From: JAGGYK01 sp034716155
GTDB taxonomy: Bacteria > Desulfobacterota > Desulfomonilia > UBA1062
Reading direction: 5' to 3'
NCBI GenBank assembly: GCA_034716155.1
Contig: JAYEFR010000150.1
Location: 1-13,600, forward strand
Length of the DNA stretch: 13,600 nucleotides
Shown here piece after piece: positions 1 to 6,237 of the stretch; the first letter of the stretch is position 1, and every line of letters begins with the position of its first letter. A program made the position numbers and the translations under genes. Under the pieces are notes generated by a model. The model ran no database searches, was not told the DNA's origin, and worked only from the letters and a program-made list of their open reading frames with translations.

Positions 1-340
1 GATCTTTATCGAGTACCTTGAATATCTGTTCCTGATATGTCCTGGCATTATCGATTACCTCATCCCTGCTGAGTGGAGGCCGTGTCACATTTTTGCCGCT
101 GGGATCACCAATCATGCCAGTGAAATCACCTATTAAAAATATTACATCATGGCCTGCATCCTGAAACTGTTTCATCTTCTGAAGAAGCACTACATGTCCC
201 AAGTGTATGTCAGGAGCTGTAGGGTCAAACCCTGTCTTTACACGAAGAGACCCGCCCTTTTTAAGCTTACCTATCAATTCTTCTTCTGATATGATATCAA
301 CAATGCCTCTTGTAAATTCCCTTATTTGACTACTGATCAT
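1..340 (-). CDS. tyrS: Tyrosyl-tRNA synthetase, N-terminal part (gene runs off the left edge)
   Basis: TyrS attaches tyrosine to tRNA-Tyr in the cytoplasm. About 113 N-terminal residues of the usual ~400 are visible; the rest lies beyond the window. The class I signature is clear: the TGFDPTAPDIHLGH segment with the HIGH-like HLGH at residues 46-49, followed by DFTGMIGDPSGK, which is typical of the TyrS family. I place the start at 340 because GGAGAG lies at good spacing before it. An in-frame ATG four codons upstream (352) has no Shine-Dalgarno sequence of its own. The gene follows rny by 86 bp on the same strand. In that spacer a weak TTGATG-N17-TGATAC promoter can be drawn, so tyrS may be transcribed alone or by read-through. 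Identity is secure. Confidence 0.95.
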   Translation of the reverse strand, partial: MISSQIREFTRGIVDIISEEELIGKLKKGGSLRVKTGFDPTAPDIHLGHVVLLQKMKQFQDAGHDVIFLIGDFTGMIGDPSGKNVTRPPLSRDEVIDNARTYQEQIFKVLDKD

Positions 341-426
341 GACTCTCTCCATTATATGACATGAGACAAGATGCTGTATCAAACTCTCGAAAAGATAACA
401 TCAATATAAAGCTTAAACTCTTATCT

Positions 427-1980
427 TTATTTAGCATATCCAATAGCCCTGTTCTCTCTTATAAGCACAACTTTTATCTGGCCTGGGTAGGTGAGATTCT
501 CTTCTATGGCCTTCCCTATTTCCTGAGCTAATAATTCCAGATTATCATCGCTTACTTGTTTTACATCCACCATAACCCGTACTTCACGCCCTGCCTGTAT
601 AGCATATGCCCTATCTACACCTTTAAACGAACCTGCAATCTTTTCTAGGTCAGTAAGTCGTTTTATATAATTTTCTAACATCTCTTGACGCGCACCAGGT
701 CTGGCAGCAGATAATGAATCAGCTGCCTGCACCAAAAACCCAAATACTGAATTGATCGGCATCTCATTATGATGTGAGGCAACTGCATCTACCACCTTGT
801 TAGATTCTCCATAACGTTTCAATATCTCAGCTCCTATTACTGCATGCGACCCTTCAACCTCATGATCTATAGCCTTGCCTACATCATGCAATAACCCTAT
901 ACGTTTGGCTATCTTTTGATTGACACCCAGCTCAGCGGCTATAATACCGCATAGGTGTGCAACCTCTATAGAATGCTGGTAGACATTCTGCGCAAAACTG
1001 GTGCGATATTTCAATTTGCCAAGCAATTTTATGATCTCTGGATTTATGCCATGCCCTCCTATATCAAATGTAGCCTTTTGACCTGCCTTCCAAATTCCAT
1101 CGGCCACCTCCTGTTTTACCTTTTCCACAACCTCTTCTATCCTGGATGGGTGAATCCTGCCATCTATTACCAAACGCTCTAAAGAAAGCCTTGCTACTTC
1201 TCGCTTTACAGGATCAAAGCTGGATACAATAACTGCATCCGGGGTATCGTCTACAATCAGATCAACTCCAGTAATTGCCTCTACGGACCTGATGTTTCGA
1301 CCCTCCCTGCCTATAATGCGACCCTTCATCTCCTCACTAGGTAAATTTACTACAGATACAGTGCGCTCACTTGTTACATCAGCTGAATAACGCTGTATAG
1401 CTGTTGCCAAGATCTCTTTTGCCTTTCCATCTGCCTCTACCATTGCTTCATCGGTAATCTGTTTTATCTTCTTTGCTGCCTCATGTCTTGCCTCACTCTC
1501 CAGAGCTTTCATCAATTCCTTTTTTGCCTGTTCCAAACTCATCCCACTTATCTCTTCAAGCTTGTTTATCTCCTTTTTACGCAATTCTTTAAGCTCTGCC
1601 CTGTTTTGCTCTACCTGTTTGAGTTGCCTTGATAATTCCCGCTCTGTCTTTTTAATCTCCTGATCTCGATCATCCAGGGTAGCTAATTTTTTGTCGAGCA
1701 TGTCCTCTCTCTGGACAAGACGTTTTTCGGTAAAGGAGATCTCTTTTAGACGCTCTTTAGCCTCAGCTTCACTTTGAGCCTTTGCAGTGTATATGGTGTC
1801 TTTTGCCTTTAATTGAGAATCCTTTACAATATTAGATGATTCTATCTTAGCGTCATTTATCAGCTTACCCGCTGTAAATACTGCTTTTTCCTGTGCCCTC
1901 CTGTTAACAATAGCCCTTATCCCATATCCCAAAAAAATGCCTATTAATACCCCAATAACTATGTATGTTGTTGTTATCAC
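427..1980 (-). CDS. rny: Ribonuclease Y
   Basis: RNase Y is a membrane-anchored endoribonuclease that starts mRNA decay. Its 517 residues match the family's usual length and order: an N-terminal membrane helix (about 4-22), a long charged coiled coil (about 28-200), a KH RNA-binding domain with GRIIGREGRN at 220-229, and an HD metal-dependent phosphodiesterase domain with QHS at 335-337, the catalytic HD pair at 365-366 and HHNE at 403-406. The gene starts with GTG inside the stop of the upstream cyclo-ligase gene (4-bp GTGA overlap), and AAGGTGAGGT lies just before it, so the two are probably translationally coupled. tyrS follows. Nothing is missing or broken. Identity is very secure from the domain order and motifs. 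Confidence 0.97.
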   Translation of the reverse strand: MITTTYIVIGVLIGIFLGYGIRAIVNRRAQEKAVFTAGKLINDAKIESSNIVKDSQLKAKDTIYTAKAQSEAEAKERLKEISFTEKRLVQREDMLDKKLATLDDRDQEIKKTERELSRQLKQVEQNRAELKELRKKEINKLEEISGMSLEQAKKELMKALESEARHEAAKKIKQITDEAMVEADGKAKEILATAIQRYSADVTSERTVSVVNLPSEEMKGRIIGREGRNIRSVEAITGVDLIVDDTPDAVIVSSFDPVKREVARLSLERLVIDGRIHPSRIEEVVEKVKQEVADGIWKAGQKATFDIGGHGINPEIIKLLGKLKYRTSFAQNVYQHSIEVAHLCGIIAAELGVNQKIAKRIGLLHDVGKAIDHEVEGSHAVIGAEILKRYGESNKVVDAVASHHNEMPINSVFGFLVQAADSLSAARPGARQEMLENYIKRLTDLEKIAGSFKGVDRAYAIQAGREVRVMVDVKQVSDDNLELLAQEIGKAIEENLTYPGQIKVVLIRENRAIGYAK

Positions 1981-2549
1981 TTTATTACCTCACCTTCTGA
2001 TTTAAATATACCTGACTGAGTTGCTATAAAATTTACCCTGGCGTCCCATGAATCAACAGACAATCTTTCTACAAAAAACTCATCGAAACATACTCCCATT
2101 GTCACTACATCCGGATAAAGATTTAGAAGCCTGTCATAGAAGCCCTTGCCATATCCCACCCTGAAACCTGCCCTGTCAAAAACCAAACCCGGTACCAAGA
2201 TTAAACCAATATCGTTTACCTCAATCCACCTTTGGTAAGCAGAAGGGGCTGGCTCTAGTATGCCAAAGCTACCTTTAGATAAATCATCTTTTACCCTTAC
2301 AGGATAAAATCTAAGGGTATCTCCCTCTACCCTGGGGAAAACCATTACCTTGTCGTGGGCGTGCCACAGGGGCAATATATCCACTTCGCCTCGTATAGGC
2401 GCATATAATGCCACAACATTCGCCCTCTTAAAGACAGACGCCTCAGCAATATAGTCCTGAATTGCCTTCTCCCAAAAGGCCCTTTCGCCTCTACCAAAAT
2501 CTTTGCGTCTTTCTAAGGCAGCCTTTCTAATCTCAGACTTACTATGCAT
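1977..2549 (-). CDS. 5-formyltetrahydrofolate cyclo-ligase
   Basis: This enzyme uses ATP to convert 5-formyl-THF to 5,10-methenyl-THF and returns a stored folate to one-carbon metabolism. The 190-residue protein has the family hallmarks: basic N-terminal helix (EIRKAALERR), ALYAPIRGEVD near 48-57, VFPRVEGDTLRFYPV near 70-84, GILEP at 97-101, and the nucleotide-binding GFRVGYGKGFYDR near 128-140. The gene (named fau, ygfA or fthC in different species) lies directly after 6S RNA and zapA, the arrangement known from E. coli, which supports both calls. The ATG at 2549 has only a weak purine stretch (AAAG) upstream, so its expression may depend on processing of the 6S-containing transcript. It overlaps rny by 4 bp. 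Confidence 0.94.
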   Translation of the reverse strand: MHSKSEIRKAALERRKDFGRGERAFWEKAIQDYIAEASVFKRANVVALYAPIRGEVDILPLWHAHDKVMVFPRVEGDTLRFYPVRVKDDLSKGSFGILEPAPSAYQRWIEVNDIGLILVPGLVFDRAGFRVGYGKGFYDRLLNLYPDVVTMGVCFDEFFVERLSVDSWDARVNFIATQSGIFKSEGEVIK

Positions 2550-2603
2550 ATCTTTATAATAAAGAGGACTTATTAGGAATCTATGGGAACAAATCTTTTA
2601 AGT

Positions 2604-2787
2604 AACCCCCCGGCGATGCCGTACCCTCACGTTCCTTGAACCTGACTTTATAGTCAGGCGGGTCTGATATACTGCTTTAGGCTTTTCTCTTTTTGAAGAG
2701 AACTTGCACACCACAGCAGGGAACAAACCCTCTTATCTAATGTGTTGGCTCAAAGGGACCTTAAGGGACACGAACATCCCAGGGGTT
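2604..2787 (-). ncRNA. ssrS: 6S RNA
   Basis: 6S RNA imitates an open promoter and sequesters housekeeping sigma-factor RNA polymerase in stationary phase. Read on the minus strand, the 5' part contains CUGGGAUGUUCGUG and GGUCCCUUUGAGCC. These match E. coli 6S positions CUGAGAUGUUCGC and AGUCCCCUGAGCC. The 3' part contains GUUCAAGGAACGUGAGGGU and CGGCAUCGCCGG, matching the E. coli GGUUCAAGGGUUAC and CGGCAUCUCGGAG segments. The ends pair (AACCCC with GGGGUU), closing a rod of about 184 nt, the usual length. The position is also diagnostic: it begins a few bases after the zapA stop and precedes the cyclo-ligase gene. Exact ends are inferred from the pairing. No U-rich terminator follows, so 3' maturation by nucleases is likely. 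Confidence 0.9.
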
Positions 2788-2790
2788 TTC

Positions 2791-3072
2791 TTACTTTATC
2801 CGTTTATCAATAAGCTTTATAAGATGCTTTACCTCAGTATTGACCTTTTCTTTCAAACCTTCCATCTCCGTCTTTGCCTGTGCGACATCATCAGCCATAT
2901 TCAACATAACAAGAGCTACCAACTCCATAGTAGAGGCTGCACTGCCTGCCTTTTGGACATCCAAGACCTTCTCATCAATATATCCAGACAAGGCTTGTAC
3001 ATACGCCTGCCTACCCCCGGTCTTTACTATATATTCTTGCCCTAAAATTTTTACACTAATAGTTTCCTGCAA
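2791..3072 (-). CDS. zapA: Cell division protein ZapA
   Basis: ZapA binds FtsZ and bundles protofilaments at the division ring. The 93-residue protein has the usual ZapA layout: a short beta-alpha N-terminal domain (ISVKILGQEYIVKTGG), the YVQALSGYIDEKV helix, the ALVMLNMADDVAQAK helix, and a C-terminal coiled coil rich in E/K/L (about 60-93) that mediates dimer and tetramer formation. The start is taken as TTG at 3072, five bases after the zapB-like stop. This gives the family's normal N-terminus, but the nearest purine stretch (AAAGG) is very close to it, so the exact start is uncertain. Translation is probably coupled to the upstream gene. 6S RNA follows immediately. Confidence 0.9.
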   Translation of the reverse strand: MQETISVKILGQEYIVKTGGRQAYVQALSGYIDEKVLDVQKAGSAASTMELVALVMLNMADDVAQAKTEMEGLKEKVNTEVKHLIKLIDKRIK

Positions 3073-3077
3073 AACCT

Positions 3078-3290
3078 TTAAAACTCTTCCATTCTTTTTA
3101 TAAGCTCTGCAATTTTCTGCTTTACCTGATCCCCTTCTGCCAAGAGGTTCTTCATTTCCTGTTTAAGCCCTCTTGCCTCCTCCTCCTTCTCCTTTATCTT
3201 GTCGTCTAATCCTTTATTTTCTCGCTTAAGCTTACCAATACTGTCTAATAATTTCAATATCTTTTGTTCAAGTGTCTCAAGCGCTTCCAA
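3078..3290 (-). CDS. zapB: Small coiled-coil protein, ZapB-like
   Basis: This 70-residue protein is almost entirely one predicted coiled coil with heptad-spaced leucines and isoleucines and a very high E/K content. It has no cysteine, tryptophan or membrane segment. ZapB has this size and composition and works with ZapA at the FtsZ ring. The zapA gene starts five bases downstream, which is the main argument for the name, since coiled coils alone cannot prove homology. The start is TTG at 3290, preceded by AAAGGAAGG at normal spacing. A good promoter lies just upstream (3313-3343), making this the first gene of the zapB-zapA-ssrS-cyclo-ligase-rny block. Confidence 0.72.
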   Translation of the reverse strand: MEALETLEQKILKLLDSIGKLKRENKGLDDKIKEKEEEARGLKQEMKNLLAEGDQVKQKIAELIKRMEEF

Positions 3291-3312
3291 TTGCCCTTCC
3301 TTTCTTTCAAAG

Positions 3313-3343
3313 ATTATACATCCATTATGCCCACTAAAGTCAA
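3313..3343 (-). promoter_or_regulatory. Probable sigma-70 type promoter of the zapB-zapA-6S-rny block
   Basis: On the minus strand TTGACT (3343-3338) and a perfect TATAAT (3318-3313) are separated by 19 bp. The spacing is long, but both boxes are strong. Transcription would begin near 3305, leaving a leader of about 15 nt that contains the zapB Shine-Dalgarno sequence. There is no other good promoter between here and rny. The call rests on consensus match and position only. Confidence 0.5.
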
Positions 3344-3366
3344 GCGGGGAATTTTTTAAGTATGCG

Positions 3367-3493
3367 AAGCTAGGCTTGAAAGGCTATAAAAGTTTTGATA
3401 GGCTATTTATATGAAAATGGGTATCGGGGATCAGGGGTCAGGGGGGTCTCCAATAACATCCCCCTGTCCCCCTTCAAAGGGGGAATTACGGGG
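3367..3493. repeat. 127-bp exact direct repeat, left copy (ends at the N gap)
   Basis: This copy is identical, base for base, to 3594-3720 and runs exactly up to the first N. It contains three AGGCT words, a G-rich stretch with two GATCAGGGG/GTCAGGGG units, and a CCCCCTT-CA-AAGGGGG hairpin followed by AATTACGGGG. Identical contig ends on both sides of a gap are expected when a de Bruijn assembler breaks at a repeat and keeps a k-mer overlap, so only one true copy may exist here. No gene is seen. Confidence 0.95.
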
Positions 3494-3593
3494 NNNNNNN
3501 NNNNNNNNNNNNNNNNNNNNNNNNNNNNNNNNNNNNNNNNNNNNNNNNNNNNNNNNNNNNNNNNNNNNNNNNNNNNNNNNNNNNNNNNNNNNN
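3494..3593. other. Assembly gap of 100 N
   Basis: Exactly 100 undetermined bases. A round number is the usual placeholder for a scaffold gap of unknown size, so distances across it, and any reading frame crossing it, mean nothing. It separates the minus-strand zapB-tyrS block from the plus-strand aromatic operon. Confidence 0.98.
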
Positions 3594-3720
3594 AAGCTAG
3601 GCTTGAAAGGCTATAAAAGTTTTGATAGGCTATTTATATGAAAATGGGTATCGGGGATCAGGGGTCAGGGGGGTCTCCAATAACATCCCCCTGTCCCCCT
3701 TCAAAGGGGGAATTACGGGG
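3594..3720. repeat. 127-bp exact direct repeat, right copy (starts at the N gap)
   Basis: Begins at the first base after the gap and is identical to 3367-3493. Immediately after it, 3724-3750 repeats the last part once more in slightly altered form (CTCCCTTTCAAAGGGGGAAT then TACGGGG), so the CCCCCTT/AAGGGGG hairpin word is a genuine short tandem element here and not only an assembly effect. Confidence 0.95.
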
Positions 3721-3751
3721 TGTCTCCCTTTCAAAGGGGGAATTACGGGGG
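3698..3751. repeat. Tandem C-run/G-run hairpin repeat
   Basis: Two units of CCCTTTCAAAGGGGG-type sequence, each followed by AATTACGGGG, sit side by side: the end of the 127-bp repeat and a second unit at 3724-3750. Each unit can form a CCCCCTT/AAGGGGG stem. Words of this type are commonly dispersed in intergenic DNA of environmental bacteria and may mark where the assembly broke. No coding potential is apparent. Confidence 0.65.
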
Positions 3752-3781
3752 ACAAAAGGAAAATCTATCCGTGCAGATTAA

Positions 3782-3962
3782 GGGATAGAGGGGTTCTTGA
3801 GCGGACCTTCTATCGCGATTTGCTAATACATCCTTTGGCGGAGCTTAAAGGGGAATCGTTCCCTTATGTTTGAGCCCAAAGGGCGAGTTAGGGAGCGCCC
3901 GTAAGCAAGCCAAAAGGATGTATCAAAGAGCGATAAAATGTAAGCGAGAGAACCCTCATCCC
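3782..3962. repeat. 181-bp imperfect inverted repeat with branched interior; possible structured RNA or MITE-like element
   Basis: The left arm (3782-3839) and right arm (3909-3962) pair along most of their length. GGGAT near 3782 and GGGTTCT-like bases pair with AGAACCCTCATCCC. TATCGC (3811-3816) pairs with GCGATA (3930-3935). ATACATCCTTT-GGC (3826-3839) pairs with GCCAAAAGGATGTAT (3909-3923). Inside, GCTTA (3843-3847) pairs with TAAGC (3902-3906) and encloses a GGGAA-TCG-TTCCC hairpin (3851-3863). It also encloses two mutually exclusive stems: GCCC-AAA-GGGC (3874-3884) and GGGCG (3881-3885) with CGCCC (3896-3900). I see no open frame of note. It lies about 110 bp before pheA. It could be a non-autonomous element, a structured RNA, or part of a long pheA leader. 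The strand cannot be decided. Confidence 0.6.
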
Positions 3963-4031
3963 GAAAGCATTTTCATCCTTGGTTGTGGCCGGTAGGCCAT
4001 GGGAGTTTATAAGGAAAGAGATATAGGAATA

Positions 4032-4057
4032 TATAGGCATCTGGATTGTAGCCTATA
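4032..4057 (+). promoter_or_regulatory. Hairpin next to the pheA ribosome binding site
   Basis: TATAGGC (4032-4038) and GCCTATA (4051-4057) form a perfect 7-bp stem with a 12-nt loop. The stem ends where the AAAAGGG Shine-Dalgarno sequence of pheA begins (4057-4063). Such a hairpin could modulate ribosome access. It lacks a U-run, so it is not a terminator. A second hairpin, TGGCC-GGTA-GGCCA with a GNRA-type loop, is at 3986-3999. The regulatory role is inference. Confidence 0.35.
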
Positions 4058-4069
4058 AAAGGGTGTCAG

Positions 4070-5146
4070 ATGAAAAAGAAAATTGAAGAAATTCGCTCTC
4101 AGCTTGATTCTATAGACAAAAGGTTGGTAGACCTTTTACGCCAAAGGACCGAACTTTCTCTCGAAATCGGTAAAATCAAACACAAACATGGTATAGATGT
4201 CTTCGATCCTGGAAGAGAGAAGGCTATTACAGATATCCTTAAAAAAATGGCAAAGCCCCCCCTTAGCCCTAATATGATAGAAGACATATATAATTCCATA
4301 TTCAGTATTTCCAGAAGGCTTCAGAAAAAAAAGAAGGTTGCTTATCTGGGTCCTATTGGTAGTTACACCCATCAGGCAGCTGATAAGATCTTCAAATATG
4401 ACGCTAACCTCATGGCTCTACCCACAATAGAAGATGTATTTCAAGAGGTTATATCTTCCAGGGCAGATTTAGGTGTCGTACCAGTAGAAAATTCTACAGA
4501 GGGCATGGTGACCCAAACCCTTGATCTTATGGCATCATCTTCCCTCTATATCTCTAAAGAGATTATGCTATCCATACAGCATACCCTCTTATCTAAATAC
4601 CCCCTTGGTAAGATCCGCAAGGTCTTCTCCCATGCACAGGCCATTGCCCAATGCAGGCACTGGTTAAAGGTAAACCTCCCCGATGTAAAGATAGTAGAGA
4701 CACCCAGTACATCAGATGCAGCACTGGCTGCATGCAGGTATCAATCATCTGCTGCTATAGCCTCAGCACATGCCGCTACCATATATGGACTCGATATAAT
4801 AGCAGCAAACATAAATGACCATCCGGATAACATCACTCGATTTTGGGTTGTCTCAAAATACATGGCATCACCCAGTTCTCGTGATAAGACATCTTTTATT
4901 ATCGCTATCGACAACGTCCCTGGTGCCCTTTATAAGGCAATCGGATCTTTTGCCGGACAATCTATAGACCTCACAAAGATAGAATCCAGGCCATCAAAAA
5001 AAGGCACATGGGAATATATATTCTTCATAGACATACGGGGGAATCTCAAGGATAAACCCGTAATAGAAGCTGTGTCTAAACTCAAGGGTTGTACAAGGGA
5101 TATAATAATATTAGGATCATATCCGGAAGGAGCGTTAATTAGTTGA
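4070..5146 (+). CDS. pheA: Bifunctional chorismate mutase/prephenate dehydratase (P-protein)
   Basis: PheA converts chorismate to prephenate and then to phenylpyruvate, the committed branch to phenylalanine. The 358 residues show three domains. An AroQ-type chorismate mutase spans about 4-86, with IRSQLDSIDKRLVDLLRQR and DPGREKAI carrying the expected Arg/Lys ligands. Prephenate dehydratase spans about 88-265, from VAYLGPIGSYTHQAA to the NITRFWV motif with the TRF triplet at 256-258. An ACT regulatory domain spans about 274-352, with PGALYKAI and the ESRP motif at 305-308 typical of phenylalanine-feedback-inhibited enzymes. The ATG at 4070 has AAAAGGG at good spacing. The gene heads the aromatic operon and overlaps hisC by 4 bp. 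Feedback control by Phe is expected from the intact ACT domain. Confidence 0.97.
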   Translation: MKKKIEEIRSQLDSIDKRLVDLLRQRTELSLEIGKIKHKHGIDVFDPGREKAITDILKKMAKPPLSPNMIEDIYNSIFSISRRLQKKKKVAYLGPIGSYTHQAADKIFKYDANLMALPTIEDVFQEVISSRADLGVVPVENSTEGMVTQTLDLMASSSLYISKEIMLSIQHTLLSKYPLGKIRKVFSHAQAIAQCRHWLKVNLPDVKIVETPSTSDAALAACRYQSSAAIASAHAATIYGLDIIAANINDHPDNITRFWVVSKYMASPSSRDKTSFIIAIDNVPGALYKAIGSFAGQSIDLTKIESRPSKKGTWEYIFFIDIRGNLKDKPVIEAVSKLKGCTRDIIILGSYPEGALIS

Positions 5147-6237
5147 AAAAACATAATATTCCAGCATGGATTTATAAGATTCCCCAATATGTACCTGGAA
5201 GATCCAAGGAAGAAATATCAAGGGCCTATGGTATAGAAAATCCGATAAAGATGGCATCTAATGAAAACCCCTTAGGGGCCAGCCCAATGGCGCTGGAGGC
5301 CATGAAGAAATATCGGTATATGGTGAACCTGTATCCTGATCCACTCGCATATGAACTAAGAAAGACAGCTGCTCAGGCCTTCAACTGTGGAATAGAGCAG
5401 ATAATCGCAGGAAACGGGTCTGATGAAATCATAGACCTGATATGTAAGGTATATATTGAACCGGGAGATGAGGTAATCATACCCCAATATACGTTTAGCT
5501 ATTATGAGATAGCTGCCCTTTCATGTGGTGCACATGTAGTACATGTCCCAATGCAGGGGCTAGATACAGACACAGGTGCAATAAAAGATGCAATAGGAAA
5601 CCGGACAAAAATCTTATTTATAGCCAACCCCAACAACCCTACTGGTGTGTACCTTAATAAAGACAGCTTATCACAGCTTATAGGTGGCATTCCCGATGAC
5701 GTACTAGTAGTAATAGATGAGGCCTATGCTCCCTTTGTCAGGGCAGATAACTTTACAAGCGGAGTAAATCTTATAGACACTAAGGCTAAAATCTTTGTCC
5801 TCATGACCTTGTCAAAATCACATGGGCTCGCAGGACTCAGGGTTGGGTTTGGGATTGCTAAGGAGTCCCTTTTGGATCCAATTTGGCGGATAAAGCCACC
5901 ATTTAATGTAAACACACTTGCCCAAAAGGCAGGGATTGCAGCTTTAGAAGACACAAAATTTTTGCAAGACACTATTACTCACACATGGAGGGAATTAGAT
6001 TATCTATGTGCCCGATTTGAGGAATTAGGGCTCGAATTTGTGCCAACTCAAACCAATTTCATCCTTGTCAAGATAGGTAAAAATACCAGGGATGTATATG
6101 AATCATTGCTGAAAAAAGGCATAATTGTCCGAAACATGGCAAGTTACGGCCTAGATGAATATATAAGGGTAAGTGTGGGTCTTTCTCATGAAAACATCTC
6201 TTTTATAACTGCATTAAAAGAGATCCTTAAAAGATGA
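5143..6237 (+). CDS. hisC: Histidinol-phosphate/aromatic aminotransferase
   Basis: A PLP-dependent fold-type I aminotransferase of the HisC family, 364 residues, full length. Visible are ASNENPLGASP (38-48), AGNGSDEIID (89-98), NPNNPTG (162-168), the PLP-contacting DEAY (192-195), and SKSHGLAGLR with the Schiff-base lysine at 225. It starts with TTG at 5143 inside the pheA stop (TTGA overlap), and GGAAGGAG lies about ten bases upstream. HisC enzymes make histidinol phosphate, but many also aminate phenylpyruvate and hydroxyphenylpyruvate. Its place between pheA and tyrA argues that the last step of Phe and Tyr synthesis is its main or additional job. The sequence alone does not settle the substrate preference, and no other his genes are in view. 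Confidence 0.93.
   Translation: MKKHNIPAWIYKIPQYVPGRSKEEISRAYGIENPIKMASNENPLGASPMALEAMKKYRYMVNLYPDPLAYELRKTAAQAFNCGIEQIIAGNGSDEIIDLICKVYIEPGDEVIIPQYTFSYYEIAALSCGAHVVHVPMQGLDTDTGAIKDAIGNRTKILFIANPNNPTGVYLNKDSLSQLIGGIPDDVLVVIDEAYAPFVRADNFTSGVNLIDTKAKIFVLMTLSKSHGLAGLRVGFGIAKESLLDPIWRIKPPFNVNTLAQKAGIAALEDTKFLQDTITHTWRELDYLCARFEELGLEFVPTQTNFILVKIGKNTRDVYESLLKKGIIVRNMASYGLDEYIRVSVGLSHENISFITALKEILKR

Noticed and set aside
2704..3103. Plus-strand frames over 6S RNA and zapA
   Set aside because: They are antisense to well-supported genes and start without ribosome binding sites.
3404..3417. TATTTATATGAAAA shared with 10133-10146
   Set aside because: A 14-base match within 13.6 kb of A/T-rich sequence is expected by chance about once, so it is not evidence of a shared element.
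3395..3873. Open frames running into or out of the N gap
   Set aside because: They consist of duplicated repeat sequence and undetermined bases, translate to low-complexity G/P-rich peptides, and have no ribosome binding site.
3594..3962. CRISPR array
   Set aside because: The repeats are not evenly spaced, there is no series of similar-length unique spacers, and no cas gene is present. The long repeat is a contig-end overlap.
3983..4011. Promoter TTGTGG-N17-TTTATA before pheA
   Set aside because: Both boxes match the consensus at only about half of their positions, and the -35 lies in a hairpin. Not strong enough to annotate.
3720..4069. T-box or phenylalanine attenuator before pheA
   Set aside because: No T-box core (GGNACCGCG-like) sequence, no Phe-rich leader peptide, and no terminator with U-run before the start codon.
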